A stretch of 34,950 bases of DNA, taken from Pseudomonadota bacterium. GTDB lineage: Bacteria > Pseudomonadota > Gammaproteobacteria > Xanthomonadales > Xanthomonadaceae. The stretch covers positions 1-34,950 of the forward strand of contig JAFEEL010000059.1 in the NCBI GenBank assembly GCA_018241125.1, given 5' to 3'. Shown piece after piece: positions 6,790 to 15,506 of this stretch. The first letter of the stretch is position 1, and every line of letters starts with the position of its first letter. The notes beneath the pieces are model-generated. The model made no database searches, had not been told where the DNA came from, and saw only the letters and a list, made by a program, of their open reading frames with translations. The translations under genes were made by a program, and so were the position numbers.

Positions 6790-8793
6790 ATGTGCAGCCA
6801 CCTCGTCCGCTTCGGGCTGACTGTCGCCCTGCTTTCGGCTCTGGGCGGGCCGGCGTGCGCGGCTGCCGCGGACACGCTGGGTGAGGTCGCCCTGACCGAC
6901 ACCGACGGCTGGACTCAGGTTGCCATCGGTCTGCCCACCGACACGCGCTACGACGTGTTCTCGCTGGCCGATCCAGACCGTCTCGTGGTGGACTTGCATC
7001 AGACCCGCCTGCCCGAAAACTTTCAGGCACCCGGGCCCAACGGCATCGTCGCCAACGTGCGCACCGGTCAGCCGGTACCCGGTGACGTGCGGCTGGTGTT
7101 CGAACTTGGCGGCAAGGTCCGGCCCAAAGCCGAACTGCGGCATATGGGCGGACAAACGCGGCTGCTGATCCAGATGCGCGATCGGCCGACGCGCGCGACG
7201 GCACGGGCGAGCGCTCCATCCGGCGCAGATTCCGTCCGTGGTTCGGCCCGGATCGACTCGAACGCCGTGCTCGCACGATCCGGCTCACCGCGAACGGACT
7301 CTGCCGGCTCACCACGAACGGACTCTGCCGGTTCGCCACGGACGGACGCGAACGTCGATCTTGCCCCGGCCGGCTCGCCGCGGACGGAACTCACCGGTTC
7401 GCCGCGTCGCGACGCGAGCAACTGGCCGGAAGGCAACGCGAGCGCGCCCGTCGGAGGCGAGCAGTCGCGCCGTGGTTCGTCGCGGATCGACTCGAACGCG
7501 GTTCTCGCTCGATCCGGCTCACCGCGAACGGTGGCTGACGGCTCTGGGCAAGGCTCCGCGCTCGCCGCAGCGTCCGCTGGCCATCCCGATGCCACGCTGC
7601 TGACGCCAGCGGGCGCGGTGGAATCCGAGCCCAAGGCTGCGGCCCCGTCGCGGCCGGTAGCAGCATCTGTCGATCCGGCGCAGCCAGCGGTTGCGACCGA
7701 TGAGTCCGCCCACGCACCGCCGCCGCCACCCGGCGCGCGCACCGTTCGCGACGTGCTCGGCACCCACCTGCGACCGATCGTGATCGCGGTCGATGCCGGT
7801 CACGGCGGTCAGGACGTGGGGGCCAAGGGCTTTTCGGGTACGTACGAGAAAAACATCACGCTGGCCACTGCGCGTGAGTTGGCTCGGGAGATCGACGCCG
7901 TTCCAGGCATGAAAGCGGTGTTGACGCGTGATGGCGACTATTTCGTGCCACTGGCTGATCGGTATCGCAAGGCCCGCGAGGCCAAGGCCGACTTGTTCAT
8001 TTCCGTGCATGCCGATGCCGACCCCACCCATACCGCCTCGGGTTCCTCGGTATGGGTGTTGTCCGAGCGCGGGGTCACCTCGCAGGCGGCACGCTGGTTG
8101 GCCGACCGCGAGAATGCGGCCGATCTGGTGGGCGGGGTGAAGCTGTCCGACAAGGATGACACCCTGGCCTCGGTGCTGCTCAACCTGTCGCAAAGCGCCA
8201 CGATGAAGGCCAGCGAGGATGCCGCCGAGCGCGTCCACCAGGCCCTACGCGACATCGGCCGCACCCACAAGGCGCACCCCGAACACGCCAATTTCGTCGT
8301 CCTGCGTTCGCCCGACGTGCCCTCGATGCTGGTCGAGACGGCCTTCATCACCAATCCCGAGGAAGAGCGGCACCTGAACGACCCGGTGTACCGCTCGCGG
8401 CTGGCGCATGCGGTGCTCAGCGGGGTGGAGAGTTATTTCATCAACACACCCTTGCCGGGTACCCAGTTCGCTGCCTTGCATCCGCGCGGGACGCACGCCG
8501 TGCGCATCGCCGCGATGGACTCCGCGCGGCCCGCCGATGCTGCCGCAACGACTGTCGCGCATGAATCGCCTCCCGAGGTCGATGCGGCGTCCGCCACCCG
8601 CACGCCGGTGCTGCTGGCCACCGCCGACGATGGTCGCAGCATCCACATCGTCCAGCGCGGCGAAAGCTTGCGCGACATCGCCGAGCATTTCGGCGTGAGC
8701 TTGCAACGCCTGCGCCAGATCAACGACTTGCATGGCAACCAGGTTCGCGTCGGCCAGCGATTGCGTATTCCTGCCCGCTCGGACAACGGCTGA
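6790..8793 (+). CDS. amiC: N-acetylmuramoyl-L-alanine amidase with AMIN and LysM domains
   Basis: This periplasmic zinc amidase cleaves the MurNAc-L-Ala bond of peptidoglycan during daughter-cell separation. The 667-residue precursor has a signal peptide (cut near residue 25, ACAAA), an AMIN domain at about 28-130 for septal targeting, and a long Ser/Pro/Ala linker at about 135-315. The Amidase_3 domain spans about 328-550, with VDAGHGGQD, the Glu in TYEKNI, SVHADA and LVETAFITNPEEE supplying zinc and catalytic residues. A C-terminal LysM covers about 617-662 (HIVQRGESLRDIAEHFGVS). The linker is unusual: it carries GSPRTDSA-type octapeptide repeats and a duplicated 62-bp segment. The domain order matches the AmiC form of xanthomonads. 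The start at 6790 lacks a ribosome binding site. Confidence 0.93.
   Translation: MCSHLVRFGLTVALLSALGGPACAAAADTLGEVALTDTDGWTQVAIGLPTDTRYDVFSLADPDRLVVDLHQTRLPENFQAPGPNGIVANVRTGQPVPGDVRLVFELGGKVRPKAELRHMGGQTRLLIQMRDRPTRATARASAPSGADSVRGSARIDSNAVLARSGSPRTDSAGSPRTDSAGSPRTDANVDLAPAGSPRTELTGSPRRDASNWPEGNASAPVGGEQSRRGSSRIDSNAVLARSGSPRTVADGSGQGSALAAASAGHPDATLLTPAGAVESEPKAAAPSRPVAASVDPAQPAVATDESAHAPPPPPGARTVRDVLGTHLRPIVIAVDAGHGGQDVGAKGFSGTYEKNITLATARELAREIDAVPGMKAVLTRDGDYFVPLADRYRKAREAKADLFISVHADADPTHTASGSSVWVLSERGVTSQAARWLADRENAADLVGGVKLSDKDDTLASVLLNLSQSATMKASEDAAERVHQALRDIGRTHKAHPEHANFVVLRSPDVPSMLVETAFITNPEEERHLNDPVYRSRLAHAVLSGVESYFINTPLPGTQFAALHPRGTHAVRIAAMDSARPADAAATTVAHESPPEVDAASATRTPVLLATADDGRSIHIVQRGESLRDIAEHFGVSLQRLRQINDLHGNQVRVGQRLRIPARSDNG
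7236..7531 (+). repeat. Repeat array encoding the amiC linker
   Basis: A 62-bp segment at 7236-7297 recurs at 7470-7531 with five mismatches and encodes RIDSNAVLARSGSPRT both times. Between the copies a 24-bp unit starting GGCTCACCGCGAACGGACTC occurs at 7282 and 7306, then in degenerate form at 7330 and beyond. It encodes GSPRTDSA, GSPRTDSA, GSPRTDAN, later GSPRTELT and GSPRRDAS. All copies stay in frame. Confidence 0.88.
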
Positions 8794-8819
8794 ACTGCGC
8801 CGATTGGCGTTACCGCGCT

Positions 8820-8828
8820 TGCTATCAT
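8820..8828 (+). promoter_or_regulatory. Extended -10 promoter candidate for mutL
   Basis: TGCTATCAT is a close match to an extended -10 (TGnTATAAT) and lies 26 bases upstream of the mutL GTG. It falls in the 60-base gap after amiC. No matched -35 was seen. Cotranscription with amiC is equally possible. Confidence 0.35.
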
Positions 8829-8853
8829 CGCGTTTTGCCGCCGCGATGCCGCC

Positions 8854-10674
8854 GTGCCGATTCGTCAGCTCCCGGAAACATTGATCGACCAGATCGCGGC
8901 TGGCGAAGTCGTCGAGCGCCCCGCGTCCGTGGTCAAGGAGCTGGTCGAGAATGCGCTCGACGCCGGCGCGACACGCATCGACGTGGATCTGGAAGAAGGC
9001 GGCATCCGCCTGATCCGCGTGCGCGACGATGGCGTGGGCATGGCTGCCGCCGAGTTGCCGCTGGCGATCAGCCGCCACGCCACCAGCAAGATCGCCTCGC
9101 TGGAAGATCTGGAGGGCGTGCTGACGATGGGTTTTCGCGGCGAGGCGCTGCCGTCGATCGCCTCGGTCAGCCACTTCAGTTTGACCTCGCGCGATGCGAG
9201 CAGCGAACACGGCGCACGCTTGCAGGTCGATGGCGGCAAACCCTCTGCGGTCGCGCCGCACCCGCACCCGCGCGGCAGCAGCATCGAGGTGCGCGACCTG
9301 TTCTACAACGTGCCGGCGCGGCGGCGGTTTCTGAAGGCCGAGCGCACCGAGCTGTCGCACATCGAGGAATGGCTGCGCGCGTTGGCGCTGGTGCGCCCGC
9401 AGATCGAGCTGCGCGTCACCCACAACGGTCGGCAGATCCGCCACTACCGCCCGCTGCGCGGGCACGCCGATGCACTGGCGCGGGTGGGCGAGGCGCTGGG
9501 CGCGGAGTTCGCCGGCGCCTGCCTTGCGCTGGATCACGCGGCGGCAGGGCTGCGTCTGCACGGCTGGATCGGCCTGCCGACCGCCGCGCGTTCGAGCGCC
9601 GACCAGCAGTATTTTTTCGTCAATGGCCGCGCGGTGCGCGATCGCACGGTGGCGCACGCGGTGCGGCAGGCGTATGCCGACGTGCTGTATCACGGGCGGC
9701 ATCCGGCATTCGTGCTGTTTCTGGAACTCGACCCGCGCCGGGTGGACGTGAATGTACATCCGGCCAAGCACGAGGTGCGTTTTCGCGATGGCCGGCTGAT
9801 CCACGACTTCGTGTATCGAACCTTGCACGAGGCGCTGGCCGATACCCGCGCCGGCGCGGTGGTCTGCCCGCCGCTGGCGCCGATTGCCGCGATGAATGAA
9901 GCGCCGACATCGCCACGCCCGGCATTCGCGTGGCCGCCGCCGCGGCAATCCGGGTTGGCGTTGAACGTGGCCGAGCGCGCCGCCGCGTATGCCGGCGGTT
10001 TCGGCAGCGTTCCGGCGACGACGTCGACCGGTTCGTCGGCCAGCGCCACATTGCCTTCGACGATGCCGCCACCGGATGACGAAGGCGCGCCGCCGCCGCT
10101 GGGCTACGCGCTGGCGCAGTTGCATGGCGTGTTCGTCCTCGCGCAGAACGCGCTCGGTCTGGTGCTGGTGGACATGCACGCCGCCCACGAGCGCATCACC
10201 TACGAGCGCCTGAAAGCAGCGCAGGAGGGCGTGGGTATCCGCACCCAGCCGCTGCTGGTGCCGCCGACACTGGCGGTGTCCGAGCGCGAGGCGGACTTCG
10301 CCGAGCAGCACGCGGCGGCGCTGGCCACGCTGGGTTTCGAAGTGCAGCGCAGCGGCCCGCAGTCGCTGAGTCTGCGCGGTGTGCCGGCGTTGCTGGAGGG
10401 TGCCGATCCGCGGCAATTGCTGCTGGATGTGCTCACCGATCTGCGCGAGCACGGCGACACCCGCAAGGTGGAAGAACGCCACCACGAGTTGCTCTCCACG
10501 ATGGCCTGCCACGGCTCGGTGCGCGCCAACCGTCGCCTCACGCTGCCGGAAATGAACGCCCTGCTGCGCGACATGGAAACGACCGAGCGCTCCGGACAAT
10601 GCAATCATGGCCGGCCGACCTGGGTGCAACTCGGGCATGCCGAACTGGATCGGCTGTTTTTGCGTGGGCGGTAG
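8854..10674 (+). CDS. mutL: DNA mismatch repair protein MutL
   Basis: MutL couples MutS mismatch recognition to strand incision and excision. The 606-residue protein has the GHKL ATPase motifs in order: [32 protein letters not shown], then the transducer domain with VNGRAVRD and [14 protein letters not shown]. After a Pro/Ala/Ser linker (about 345-415) comes the dimerisation domain. There [12 protein letters not shown] near 440 fits the DQHA(X)2E(X)4E endonuclease motif with Met for Gln, and [10 protein letters not shown] and CNHGRP fit the companion metal-site motifs. This indicates the self-nicking MutL type found in species without MutH. It begins with GTG at 8854, directly before [20 protein letters not shown], the expected N-terminus. 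Confidence 0.97.
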   Translation: MPIRQLPETLIDQIAAGEVVERPASVVKELVENALDAGATRIDVDLEEGGIRLIRVRDDGVGMAAAELPLAISRHATSKIASLEDLEGVLTMGFRGEALPSIASVSHFSLTSRDASSEHGARLQVDGGKPSAVAPHPHPRGSSIEVRDLFYNVPARRRFLKAERTELSHIEEWLRALALVRPQIELRVTHNGRQIRHYRPLRGHADALARVGEALGAEFAGACLALDHAAAGLRLHGWIGLPTAARSSADQQYFFVNGRAVRDRTVAHAVRQAYADVLYHGRHPAFVLFLELDPRRVDVNVHPAKHEVRFRDGRLIHDFVYRTLHEALADTRAGAVVCPPLAPIAAMNEAPTSPRPAFAWPPPRQSGLALNVAERAAAYAGGFGSVPATTSTGSSASATLPSTMPPPDDEGAPPPLGYALAQLHGVFVLAQNALGLVLVDMHAAHERITYERLKAAQEGVGIRTQPLLVPPTLAVSEREADFAEQHAAALATLGFEVQRSGPQSLSLRGVPALLEGADPRQLLLDVLTDLREHGDTRKVEERHHELLSTMACHGSVRANRRLTLPEMNALLRDMETTERSGQCNHGRPTWVQLGHAELDRLFLRGR

Positions 10675-10741
10675 TTTTCGAGCTGAGGGCACGGTCGGGA
10701 TTCGGCCATTCGAAATGGTTGCGAAGCTTGGATTGAGTCGC

Positions 10742-10991
10742 GGCTGTTGAAAGACAGGCCCGACGAGGAAAGCCTGTCGCGGCTGGCTTTCAACAGCCAA
10801 AGGCCGGTCAAGCTGCTTTGCTTGTTGTGAGAGGGCCTTGACCAGCCTTTGGCTGTTGAAAGACAGGCCCGATGGGAAAAACCTGTCGCGGCTGGAAGCC
10901 GCTCCCATAAAAGCCGCTCCCATAAAAGCCGCTCCCATGAGTCTCTCTCGGCTGCTCAGGCTTTATCCTTGTGGGAGGGCCTTTTAGGCCC
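10742..10991. repeat. Composite REP/BIME-like palindrome cluster
   Basis: The 330-base gap 10675-11004 has no gene and is mostly repeats. A 45-bp segment at 10742-10786 (starting GGCTGTTGAAAGACAGGC) recurs at 10851-10895 with about five changes. Between them, 10787-10812 (CTTTCAACAGCCAAAGG..) pairs with 10837-10862 as an inverted repeat matching at 25 of 26 positions with a 24-base loop. Three 15-bp tandem units (AAGCCGCTCCCATAA) lie at 10896-10940. The cluster closes with GTGGGAGGGCC and TTAGGCCCGAC at 10971-10993, just upstream of the AGGAG of the next gene. A related element is at 32138-32244. The pattern fits repetitive extragenic palindromes. Confidence 0.85.
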
Positions 10992-11004
10992 GACAGGAGT
11001 TTGC

Positions 11005-11991
11005 ATGCCGCTCACCCGATCTTTACTTGCCCGCATCGCCCATCCGATGCGCACCTTCGTCCTCGCCGGAGTCTTGTCCACGATGACCGCCCACGCCGCA
11101 CCGATCCCGCCCATCGTCGCCACGCCCGGCGCCGTTCCCGCATTCGTGCAGCAGACCACGCAGTGGCGGCAGCAGCGCCTCGACGGCCTGCGCGCGCCTG
11201 ACGGCTGGCTGTCGCTGGTGGGCCTGCACTGGATCGAACCGGGGCGGCACACGCTCGGCAGCGCGGCGGGCAGCGATTTGCACTTGAACGTCGGGCCGGC
11301 GGCGCTGGGCACGCTCACGCTCAGCAACGGCAAGTCGGTGTTCAACGCCGATCCTTCCGCTGCGGCGACGATCGACGGCAAACCCGCGACCGGCGCAGTG
11401 ACGTTGCGCACCGACACCACCGACGACCCGCGCGGCCCGAGCATCGTCGCGTTCAATCACGGCAGCGCCAACTTCCAGGTGATCGAGCGCGCCGGCAAGT
11501 TCGCCTTGCGCGTGAAGGACGCCAACGCGAGCACACGCACGCACTTTTCCGGGTTGACTTATTACGATGCCGATCCGGCGTGGCGGATCGTCGCCAAGTT
11601 CGAACCGCACCCGAAGGGCCGCACCATGCCCATCGCCTCGGTCATCAACACCATCGAGCCGATGGCCAATCCCGGCGTGGTGGTGTTCGCCAAGGACGGC
11701 AAGACCTATCGTCTGGAAGCCCTTGACGAAGGCGACGGGCAGTTGTTCCTGATCTTCGCCGACCGCACCAGCGGCAAGACCACCTACGGTGCCGGGCGCT
11801 TTCTCTACGCCGATCCGCCCAAGGACGGCGTGACCGTGGTGGACTTCAATCGCAGCTACAACCCGCCGTGCGTGTTCACCCACTACGCGACCTGTCCGCT
11901 GCCGCCGCCGGAAAATCGCCTCGATCTTTCGATCGCTGCCGGTGAGAAAAAGTACGCCGGCCCATTGGCGTCGCCGGGGGCCAAGCCATGA
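11005..11991 (+). CDS. DUF1684 family exported protein
   Basis: This 328-residue protein has an N-terminal signal sequence (hydrophobic core in RTFVLAGVLSTMTAHA, cleavage near residue 31). The mature part matches what I remember of DUF1684: WRQQRLDGLRAPDGWLSLVG near the start, a forkhead-associated-like beta region, then YDADPAWRIVAKFEPH and a C-terminal block with DFNRSYNPPCVFTHYATCPL followed by PPENRLDLSI. The family has no settled biochemical role that I know of. AGGAG at 10995-10999 gives a good ribosome binding site for ATG 11005; an internal ATG at 11047 is less likely. Its stop overlaps the next gene by four bases (ATGA), so the two should be coupled. Confidence 0.85.
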   Translation: MPLTRSLLARIAHPMRTFVLAGVLSTMTAHAAPIPPIVATPGAVPAFVQQTTQWRQQRLDGLRAPDGWLSLVGLHWIEPGRHTLGSAAGSDLHLNVGPAALGTLTLSNGKSVFNADPSAAATIDGKPATGAVTLRTDTTDDPRGPSIVAFNHGSANFQVIERAGKFALRVKDANASTRTHFSGLTYYDADPAWRIVAKFEPHPKGRTMPIASVINTIEPMANPGVVVFAKDGKTYRLEALDEGDGQLFLIFADRTSGKTTYGAGRFLYADPPKDGVTVVDFNRSYNPPCVFTHYATCPLPPPENRLDLSIAAGEKKYAGPLASPGAKP

Positions 11992-12896
11992 GCCGCCGCC
12001 TACACGTTTTCCTCGCGCTCGTCTTCGGCCTGCTGCTGGCCGCCGGCGCGCTGGCCAAGCCGCCCACGCCGCTGCTGTGGAAAGCCAGCAAGGGCGACAC
12101 CACGATCTACCTGCTCGGTTCGCTGCACATCCTGCTGGCATCCGATTACCCGCTGTCCGACGACGTGCAGGGTGCGTATCGGGGCGCCGCACAAGTGGTG
12201 TTCGAGGTGCCCCCGGCAGAGATGAATCCGCTGGCACTGCTGGGGCCCACCGCGACCTTGGGCATGTATCAGGATCCGTCCGAGAGTCTCGAGGCGGATC
12301 TGGGGCCGGAGTTGTGGCAACGCCTGTCCGCCTACGGGCAGAAAAACGGGCTGTCGGCGTTCATGCTCAAACGCATGCGCCCGTGGCTGGCGAGCATGAC
12401 CATCCTGGCGTTGGAGACGAAAAAGCTTTCCTACGATCCGAATCTGGGGCTGGACAAGCACTTCATGGATCGATCTGCCGCCGACCGCAAGGCCACCGGC
12501 GGCTTCGAGACTGCGCAGCAGCAGTTGCGAATCATCGCCGGAACCCCCAAGGCCGAGCAGATTCGCGATCTGCGAGAAATGCTCGACGACCTGCCCAAGT
12601 TCAGCCAGAAGATGGCGCAGATGCACGGCATGTGGCGCGAGGGCAACGCCGGCGCGCTGTATGCCGAAGAACTCAAGGAGTTCAAGGATCAGCCCGACAT
12701 GCAACGGCGGATGCTCGACGACCGCAACCGCGACTGGGTGCCCAAGCTCGACAAGATCGCTGCATCGACGAAAGGGCCGGTGCTGGTGATCGTCGGCGCC
12801 ATGCACTTGCTGGGGCCCGACGGCTTGGTGCAGTTGCTCGGCAAGGACGGTTACCGTGTCGAACGCGTGTGCACGGGGTGCGTCGGGGTGAGGTGA
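11988..12896 (+). CDS. TraB/GumN-like exported protein
   Basis: This 302-residue protein has a signal peptide (HVFLALVFGLLLAAGALA, cleavage near residue 24) and the TraB/PrgY/GumN fold. The N-terminal TTIYLLGSLHILL carries the conserved GSxH motif (His47), and a second GxxH motif (VIVGAMHLLG) lies near residue 272. A conserved Glu follows in VVFEVPP. Members are thought to be metal-dependent hydrolases or haem-binding proteins related to the Tiki proteases, but the role of bacterial forms is uncertain. It overlaps the DUF1684 stop (ATGA). The gene is convergent with the RnfB-like gene across a 39-base gap without a clear terminator. Confidence 0.85.
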   Translation: MSRRLHVFLALVFGLLLAAGALAKPPTPLLWKASKGDTTIYLLGSLHILLASDYPLSDDVQGAYRGAAQVVFEVPPAEMNPLALLGPTATLGMYQDPSESLEADLGPELWQRLSAYGQKNGLSAFMLKRMRPWLASMTILALETKKLSYDPNLGLDKHFMDRSAADRKATGGFETAQQQLRIIAGTPKAEQIRDLREMLDDLPKFSQKMAQMHGMWREGNAGALYAEELKEFKDQPDMQRRMLDDRNRDWVPKLDKIAASTKGPVLVIVGAMHLLGPDGLVQLLGKDGYRVERVCTGCVGVR

Positions 12897-12935
12897 TGTG
12901 CGACCGACCGGGGCGGGATGTATCTACACGGCGGG

Positions 12936-13688
12936 TCAGTCGGGTGCTACAAACCGACGTGGCGACCGTGCGGCAACGGGGGACTGGTCTGCACGGCGGT
13001 TCGGTGGCGGCACCAGTTCGATGCAATCCACCGGGCATGGCGGCACGCACAGTTCGCAGCCGGTGCACAGCTCGGCGATCACCGTGTGCATGCGTTTGGG
13101 TGCGCCGATGATGGCGTCCACCGGGCAGGCTTGAATGCACTTGGTGCAACCGATGCAATCGGCCTCGACGATGCGCGCAACGACTTTCGCCTTCGCGATG
13201 CCGTGCGCCGGATCGAGCGGCTTGGGTGCCCGCGACAGCAGTGTGGCCAACGCGTGGATGCCGGCCGCACCGCCGGGCGGGCATCGATTGATGTCGGCGC
13301 GGCCTGTGGCGATCGCGGTCGCGTAGGGCCGGCAGCCGGGGAAGCCGCACTGTGCGCATTGTGTCTGCGGCAACAGGCGGTCGATGGCTTCGATCAAGTC
13401 TTCGTCGCGCGCCGCGATCGTGGCTTGCGGCGTTCGCCGCAGCAGTCCGGGTAGCCAGCCGGCACAGGCGGCCGCCCACAGCATCCACGCCTGCGCACCG
13501 CTGGCCAATGCCGTCAACGGCAGCGCGGCGATGCCGGCGGCGAACACGCGGCTTGGCCACCCGCGCCAGGGGTCGTGCGCGGGCAACTCGTCAAGGCGCG
13601 CTTGCAAGGCCGGGCCGAGCAGCCAGCCCGATGCGCTGGCAACAACCCAGCCGACCAGTGCGGGCACGATGGCAACAAGCGGCGACAT
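12936..13688 (-). CDS. rnfB: Solitary RnfB/RsxB-like iron-sulfur protein
   Basis: RnfB carries electrons in the Rnf/Rsx membrane complex. Residues 95-225 match it well: the Fe4S motif C111, C114, C119, C136 ([13 protein letters not shown]) and two ferredoxin clusters at C178, C181, C184, C188 and C208, C211, C214, C218. Unlike E. coli RnfB, which has one N-terminal helix, about 90 residues precede these motifs and contain two or three hydrophobic segments (near 3-27, 48-62 and 65-83). No rnfA, C, D, G or E lies in the window. The start was set at ATG 13686-13688, with AAGGGA ten bases upstream; a TTG at 13724 would add 12 residues. It follows pxpC by 75 bases on the same strand. Confidence 0.85.
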   Translation of the reverse strand: MSPLVAIVPALVGWVVASASGWLLGPALQARLDELPAHDPWRGWPSRVFAAGIAALPLTALASGAQAWMLWAAACAGWLPGLLRRTPQATIAARDEDLIEAIDRLLPQTQCAQCGFPGCRPYATAIATGRADINRCPPGGAAGIHALATLLSRAPKPLDPAHGIAKAKVVARIVEADCIGCTKCIQACPVDAIIGAPKRMHTVIAELCTGCELCVPPCPVDCIELVPPPNRRADQSPVAARSPRRFVAPD

Positions 13689-13763
13689 GCGTACATGATC
13701 CCTTGCGCGATGGTGCTCGGACAAGCCGCGTGCGCGCGTGGATCGGGCGCCGAGCCGATCGGC

Positions 13764-14780
13764 CTACTGGCGGTGGTGCGGTCCGGATGCCTGCGGGAAC
13801 GACGGCAAGCCGCGCTCCGCCGCCAAGTGCGCGGCGCCGATTGCCAGCGCCGCTTTGCCGAGGCGGGCGCGCTGCGCAGCGTCGGCGCGCGCGGCGTGCG
13901 CGGCATCGACGAGAATGAAGCGCACGCGCTGGCCGGTGCGGCGCTGCGCCAAGCGCGGCAGGTCGGCGGCGATGGCATGGCCGATGCGGGCATAGCCGCC
14001 GACGGTTTGTGCGTCGGCGAGCAGGACGATGGGTTGCCCGTCGGGCGGCAACTGGATGGTGCCGGGCACCACCGGCTCGGACAGGTGCTGGCGCGGATCG
14101 GCCAGTCGCAATGGCGGCCCGTGCAAGCGCAGTCCCTGGCGGTTGCTGGCCGCACTTACCGCAAACTCCGCCGACAGCAGAGCGTCGATCGGGGCCGTTG
14201 CAGCGTGCCCCGACAGCACGCGCACGGCGATGGAATCGGTGAAGAACAGATCGGGCTCGTGGTCGATCCACCACGGGGCGATGGCGATCCGGCGCACGGG
14301 CTTGGGCAGCCGGGTCGGCGCCAGCGCCAGGGTGTCGCCGGCGCGCAATGGGCGGCCTTCGTAGCCGCCGAAACCGCCACGCAAGTCGGTGCTGCGGCTG
14401 CCGAGCACGGGCGGCACGTCGATCCCGCCGTCGATGGCCAGATACGCGCGCGCGCCGCGCCGGCACGGCCCGAGGGTGAGGGTGCAGTCGGCTGGCAGGT
14501 CGATGGATCGCCAGCCGGGCAAGGCGATGCCGTTGGCGCGTGCGTCGATGTCGGCACCGCACAGGGCGATGCGCGCTGCCCGGCGCAGGCGCAGCGTCGG
14601 CCCGGTCCAGGTGATCTCCAGCGCAGCGGCGGTGGCCGGATTGCCGACCAGGCGATTGGCCACGGTGTACGAATAGGCATCCACCGCGCCACCGACGCCC
14701 ACCCCGAGCGCGCGCACATCGTGGCGCCCGGCGTCCTGCACCGTCGTGAGCATGCCCGGTGCGAGTATGGCAAGGCTCAT
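13764..14780 (-). CDS. pxpC: 5-oxoprolinase subunit C / biotin-dependent carboxyltransferase-like (KipA)
   Basis: PxpC acts with PxpA and PxpB to hydrolyse 5-oxoproline to glutamate with ATP. The 338-residue protein starts MSLAILAPGMLTTVQDAGR and has RALGVGVGGAVDAYSYTVAN, then LEITWTGPTLR and DRQGLRLHG-like and VVPGTIQLPPDGQPIVLLAD segments, all typical of the KipA/carboxyltransferase C-D family. The length fits. Its ATG overlaps the pxpB stop (ATGA), so the subunits are translationally coupled. The PxpA (LamB/YcsF) partner is not in the window. In the same strand direction rnfB follows 75 bases later. Confidence 0.92.
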   Translation of the reverse strand: MSLAILAPGMLTTVQDAGRHDVRALGVGVGGAVDAYSYTVANRLVGNPATAAALEITWTGPTLRLRRAARIALCGADIDARANGIALPGWRSIDLPADCTLTLGPCRRGARAYLAIDGGIDVPPVLGSRSTDLRGGFGGYEGRPLRAGDTLALAPTRLPKPVRRIAIAPWWIDHEPDLFFTDSIAVRVLSGHAATAPIDALLSAEFAVSAASNRQGLRLHGPPLRLADPRQHLSEPVVPGTIQLPPDGQPIVLLADAQTVGGYARIGHAIAADLPRLAQRRTGQRVRFILVDAAHAARADAAQRARLGKAALAIGAAHLAAERGLPSFPQASGPHHRQ

Positions 14781-15499
14781 CGTGTGTGCTCGTCGCGTGC
14801 GGTGAAAGTGTCCGCATCGATGGCGACAAAACGCACGCACTGACCCGGTGCCAGCAGCGCCGGTGGCTGGCGCGTGGCGTCGAACAGGCGCAGCGGCGTG
14901 CGCCCGATGATCTGCCAGCCGCCCGGCCCGGCCGCCGGATAGATGCCGGTTTGCGCGCCGCCGATGCCGACGCTGCCGGCGGCGATGCGCGCTCGTGGAG
15001 TGGCGTGGCGTGCGGTGTGCAGGCGCGGATCGAGCCCGAGCAGGTACGGAAAGCCCGGCGCGAAGCCGAGCATCGCAACCGTGTAGGCGGCCGCCGAGTG
15101 CAGGGCGATGGCAGCGTCCGTTTCGATGCCGGCCCGCGCAGCGACGCTGGCAAGGTCCGGTCCGCCATCGCCGCCGTACAGCACGGGGATCTCGAACACG
15201 GCTGTGCTCGTCGCTGCGCCGGCGCAAGCGGCCATCGCCAGTCGATCCTCCAGCCAACGTTGCACAACGGACAACGGATCGTCGCGGTCGATGCACGCGA
15301 CGTCCACATGCACGGCAAGGCTGGCGTAGGCGGGGGTCAGATCCAGCAACCACGGCGGGGCGCACGCACGCAATGCCTGCGCGCAGGCGTGCACGCGCCG
15401 GTTGACGGTTGCATCGATGTGATCCCCGAATCGCAACAACAGCGCGCCATCGCCGAGGCGCTCGATGGCTGGGGCAGCCGGTACGGTGTCGCCGGGCAT
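14777..15499 (-). CDS. pxpB: 5-oxoprolinase subunit B (KipI family)
   Basis: This 240-residue protein matches the PxpB/KipI family: an N-terminal domain with ALLLRFGDHIDATVNRRVHA, a strand pair LDLTPAYASLAVHVD, and the conserved motif MLGFAPGFPYLLGLDPRLH followed by RARIAAGSVGIGGAQTGIYP and GGWQIIGRTPLRLFD. With PxpC it forms the ATP-dependent part of 5-oxoprolinase; KipI in Bacillus instead inhibits a sensor kinase, but the pairing here fits oxoprolinase. The start ATG 15497-15499 lies seven bases after the HIT gene stop. The reading frame remains open for 79 codons upstream, but that region is the HIT gene in another frame. Confidence 0.92.
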   Translation of the reverse strand: MPGDTVPAAPAIERLGDGALLLRFGDHIDATVNRRVHACAQALRACAPPWLLDLTPAYASLAVHVDVACIDRDDPLSVVQRWLEDRLAMAACAGAATSTAVFEIPVLYGGDGGPDLASVAARAGIETDAAIALHSAAAYTVAMLGFAPGFPYLLGLDPRLHTARHATPRARIAAGSVGIGGAQTGIYPAAGPGGWQIIGRTPLRLFDATRQPPALLAPGQCVRFVAIDADTFTARDEHTR

Positions 15500-15506
15500 C
15501 GTGCGC

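Noticed and set aside
8245-10938. 897-residue minus-strand ORF antisense to mutL
   Set aside because: MutL on the plus strand has all its motifs, so this frame is a shadow; it shows no recognisable domain and its start region lies in the REP cluster.
13591-15318. 575-residue minus-strand ORF across the pxpB/pxpC region
   Set aside because: It is a different frame on the same strand as pxpB and pxpC, which have family motifs and an ATGA junction; the alternative frame is Arg/Ala-rich without motifs.
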